64,000 nt of DNA from Pelomonas asaccharophilus_A (lineage in GTDB: Bacteria; Pseudomonadota; Gammaproteobacteria; Burkholderiales; Burkholderiaceae_C): assembly GCF_031458115.1 (NCBI RefSeq), contig NZ_JAVDXV010000009.1, forward strand, positions 62,001 to 126,000. Direction: 5' to 3'. The notes beneath the pieces are model-generated. The model saw nothing but the letters and a program-made list of their open reading frames with translations, had not been told where the DNA came from and did not search any database. Below are positions 62,310 to 64,000 of this stretch, piece after piece. Position 1 is the stretch's first letter. Each line of letters starts with the position of its first letter. The position numbers and the translations under genes were made by a program.

Positions 62310-62705
62310 TTGTTCTCACACATCTACATCGGCACGCGTGACTTTGATCGCGCCCTCGCCTTCTACCGGCCGCTGCTGGCCTTGCTGGGCGTCGCCGAGC
62401 GTTTCTGCGAGCCGCAGCGCCCCTGGGCCGGCTGGCAGAGCAGCCCCGAACCGCGCCCGCTGCTGCTGCTGGGAATACCGTTCGAAGGCCAGCACGAGCC
62501 CGGCAACGGCCAGATGGTGGCGCTGCTGGCGGCCAGCCGCGCGCAGGTGGACGAAGCCCACCGCCTGGCCCTGAGCCTGGGCGGCCGCTGCGAGGGGCCG
62601 CCGGGCCTGCGCCCCGAGTACCACGCAAACTATTACGGCGCGTATTTCCGCGACACGGAGGGCAACAAGCTCTGCGTCGCCTGTCACGAAGCGACGGCCG
62701 GCTGA
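62310..62705 (+). CDS. VOC-superfamily (glyoxalase-like) protein
   Basis: A 131-residue protein with one VOC module: HIYIGTRDFDRALAFYRPLL, then HRLALSLGGRCEGPPGLRPE and AYFRDTEGNKLCVACH, where the paired His and Glu could bind metal. The family covers dioxygenases, lyases and resistance proteins, so the reaction cannot be named. The start is uncertain. TTG 62310 has GGAG 9 nt upstream and fits the usual beginning (FSHIYIG); ATG 62277 and GTG 62295 are in frame but have poor ribosome sites. Confidence 0.82.
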   Translation: MFSHIYIGTRDFDRALAFYRPLLALLGVAERFCEPQRPWAGWQSSPEPRPLLLLGIPFEGQHEPGNGQMVALLAASRAQVDEAHRLALSLGGRCEGPPGLRPEYHANYYGAYFRDTEGNKLCVACHEATAG

Positions 62706-62759
62706 GTCGGCGCGCCCAGCGGCCCGTGCGTTGAAGGCGGGCCTCCTAAAATCCCGCCC

Positions 62760-64000
62760 ATGATCCAAGCCAAGCAGGCGCTGCTCGCCGCACTCGCCGA
62801 CTCTCTGCAAGAAATCGCCCCCGGCTCCAACGCGCCGGCGGCCTTCGAATCCCCCAAGCAGGCCGCCCATGGCGACTTCGCCTGCACGGCCGCCATGCAG
62901 CTGGCCAAGCCGTTGAAGGCCAACCCGCGAGAACTGGCCACGCGCCTGATCGCCGCGCTGGAGGCCAAGCCGGCCTTCCAGCAATGGGTGCAGTCGCTGG
63001 AGATCGCCGGCCCCGGCTTCATCAACATCCGCCTGAAGCCGGCCGCCAAGCAGGCGGTCGTGGCTGAGGTGCTGGCCGCCGCCGCCCAGTTTGGCCACCG
63101 TGCCGCCACTGGCCAGCACGTCATGGTGGAGTTCGTGTCCGCCAATCCCACCGGCCCGCTGCATGTGGGCCATGCCCGCCAGGCGGCCCTGGGCGACGCG
63201 TTGTGCTCGCTGTTCAAGACCCAGGGCCACGACGTGACCCGGGAGTTCTATTACAACGACGCCGGCGTGCAGATCGCCACGCTGGCCAACTCCACGCAGA
63301 TGCGGCTGAAGGGCTTCAAGCCCGGCGACGCCGAATGGCCGGAGGCCGCCTACAACGGCGACTACATCCAGGACATCGCCGACGCCTTCCTGCGCCAGGA
63401 GACCGTCAAGGCCGACGACCGCGAATTCAGCGCGTCGGGCGACGTCAACGACCTGGACGGCATCCGCCAGTTCGCCGTGGCCTACCTGCGCCACGAGCAG
63501 GACCTGGACCTGCAGGCCTTCGGCCTGAAGTTCGACAGCTACTTCCTGGAGTCCAGCGTCTATGCGGGCGGCCAGCTGGAGAAGACCGTCGAGCGTCTGG
63601 TCGCCAGCGGCAAGACCTACGAGGAAGGCGGCGCGCTGTGGCTGCGCACCACCGACTTCGGCGACGACAAAGACCGCGTCATGCGCAAGAAGGAAGGTGG
63701 CTACACCTACTTCGTGCCCGACGTGGCCTATCACATCAACAAGTTCGAGCGCGGCTACACGCAGTGCATCAACATCCAGGGCACGGACCACCACGGCACC
63801 ATCGCCCGCGTGCGCGCCGGCCTGCAGGCCGTCGGCCTCGGCATCCCGCAGGGCTTCCCGGACTACGTGCTGCACAAGATGGTCACGGTGATGAAGGGCG
63901 GCGAGGAGGTCAAGATCTCCAAGCGCGCCGGGTCCTACGTGACGCTGCGCGACCTGGTGGACTGGACCAGCCGCGACGCGGTGCGCTTCTTCCTCATCAG
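62760..64000 (+). CDS. argS: Arginyl-tRNA synthetase (3' end outside window)
   Basis: The first 413 codons of a class Ia aminoacyl-tRNA synthetase that charges tRNA-Arg. The N-terminal Add1 domain is followed by the HIGH-like motif NPTGPLHVGHARQ (about 130-142), REFYYNDAGVQ, the Arg-binding region GTDHHGTIARVRAG and KMSKS-like EEVKISKRAGSYV (about 382-394). TAAAAT at 62747-62752 lies only 7 nt before the ATG, so the mRNA may start at or next to the start codon. The anticodon-binding domain is cut off. Confidence 0.97.
   Translation, partial: MIQAKQALLAALADSLQEIAPGSNAPAAFESPKQAAHGDFACTAAMQLAKPLKANPRELATRLIAALEAKPAFQQWVQSLEIAGPGFINIRLKPAAKQAVVAEVLAAAAQFGHRAATGQHVMVEFVSANPTGPLHVGHARQAALGDALCSLFKTQGHDVTREFYYNDAGVQIATLANSTQMRLKGFKPGDAEWPEAAYNGDYIQDIADAFLRQETVKADDREFSASGDVNDLDGIRQFAVAYLRHEQDLDLQAFGLKFDSYFLESSVYAGGQLEKTVERLVASGKTYEEGGALWLRTTDFGDDKDRVMRKKEGGYTYFVPDVAYHINKFERGYTQCINIQGTDHHGTIARVRAGLQAVGLGIPQGFPDYVLHKMVTVMKGGEEVKISKRAGSYVTLRDLVDWTSRDAVRFFLI

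Overview
The window is about 70% GC, densely packed and free of rRNA or tRNA genes. Its gene families point to a betaproteobacterium of the order Burkholderiales, most likely the Roseateles / Mitsuaria / Pelomonas / Rubrivivax group: a metX-metW pair, a second infA with a TTG start, the DUF3348-DUF802-OmpA-DUF2894 cassette, polysaccharide-type TonB receptors, a PL3 pectate lyase and PEP-CTERM-like proteins. No genome match was possible, so this is inference from gene content and codon style.

Layout. 0-9 kb: a 5'-running M20 peptidase (cut by the window edge), a lipoprotein-MORN protein pair, metXW behind a structured leader, a chemotaxis receptor, and a small NTF2-like gene split by a 264-bp inverted-repeat element. 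9-16 kb: a GST, an overlapping pair of unrecognised genes, an amidase / peroxiredoxin operon, and a bufferin-type RiPP locus (bufA2-bufB-bufC, copper handling). 16-24 kb: a four-gene peptidoglycan-recycling operon (murQ, AmpG-like permease, NagX-like acetyltransferase, DigH-like glycosidase), a glycerophosphodiesterase, a CotH-kinase lipoprotein and the promoter-bearing stump of an S9 peptidase. 24-30 kb: a guanidine-II riboswitch with the gdx exporter, a sorting-signal protein, and a sigma-54-controlled aldehyde dehydrogenase with DUF779 and a divergent AcoR-like activator. 30-43 kb: small accessory genes, a phospholipase-D family enzyme, PepF, a TonB receptor, a low-GC MltR-like gene, a GH5 glucanase under a LacI-type operator, TrhA, and a second AmpG-like permease.

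43-49 kb: infA, threonine aldolase, then the most intriguing cassette: a MotA/ExbB-like membrane protein with a tail of about 725 residues, a MotB/OmpA-like partner with the expected membrane aspartate, and two helical companions (DUF3348, DUF2894). Its core resembles the ZorA-ZorB motor of Zorya defence systems, but no nuclease or helicase is present. 49-57 kb: pectate lyase behind a perfect 17-bp palindrome, a GST, and an AmiD/AmpD-like amidase running straight into dppBCDF without a binding protein, a plausible murein-peptide salvage operon. 57-64 kb: a large TonB receptor with a strong terminator, small envelope proteins, a Ser/Thr kinase fused to a cyclic-nucleotide-binding domain, a VOC protein and the start of argS.

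Together the genes describe a free-living polysaccharide degrader that recycles its own wall, guards against copper and guanidine, and controls several sugar genes by palindromic operators lying close to their promoters.
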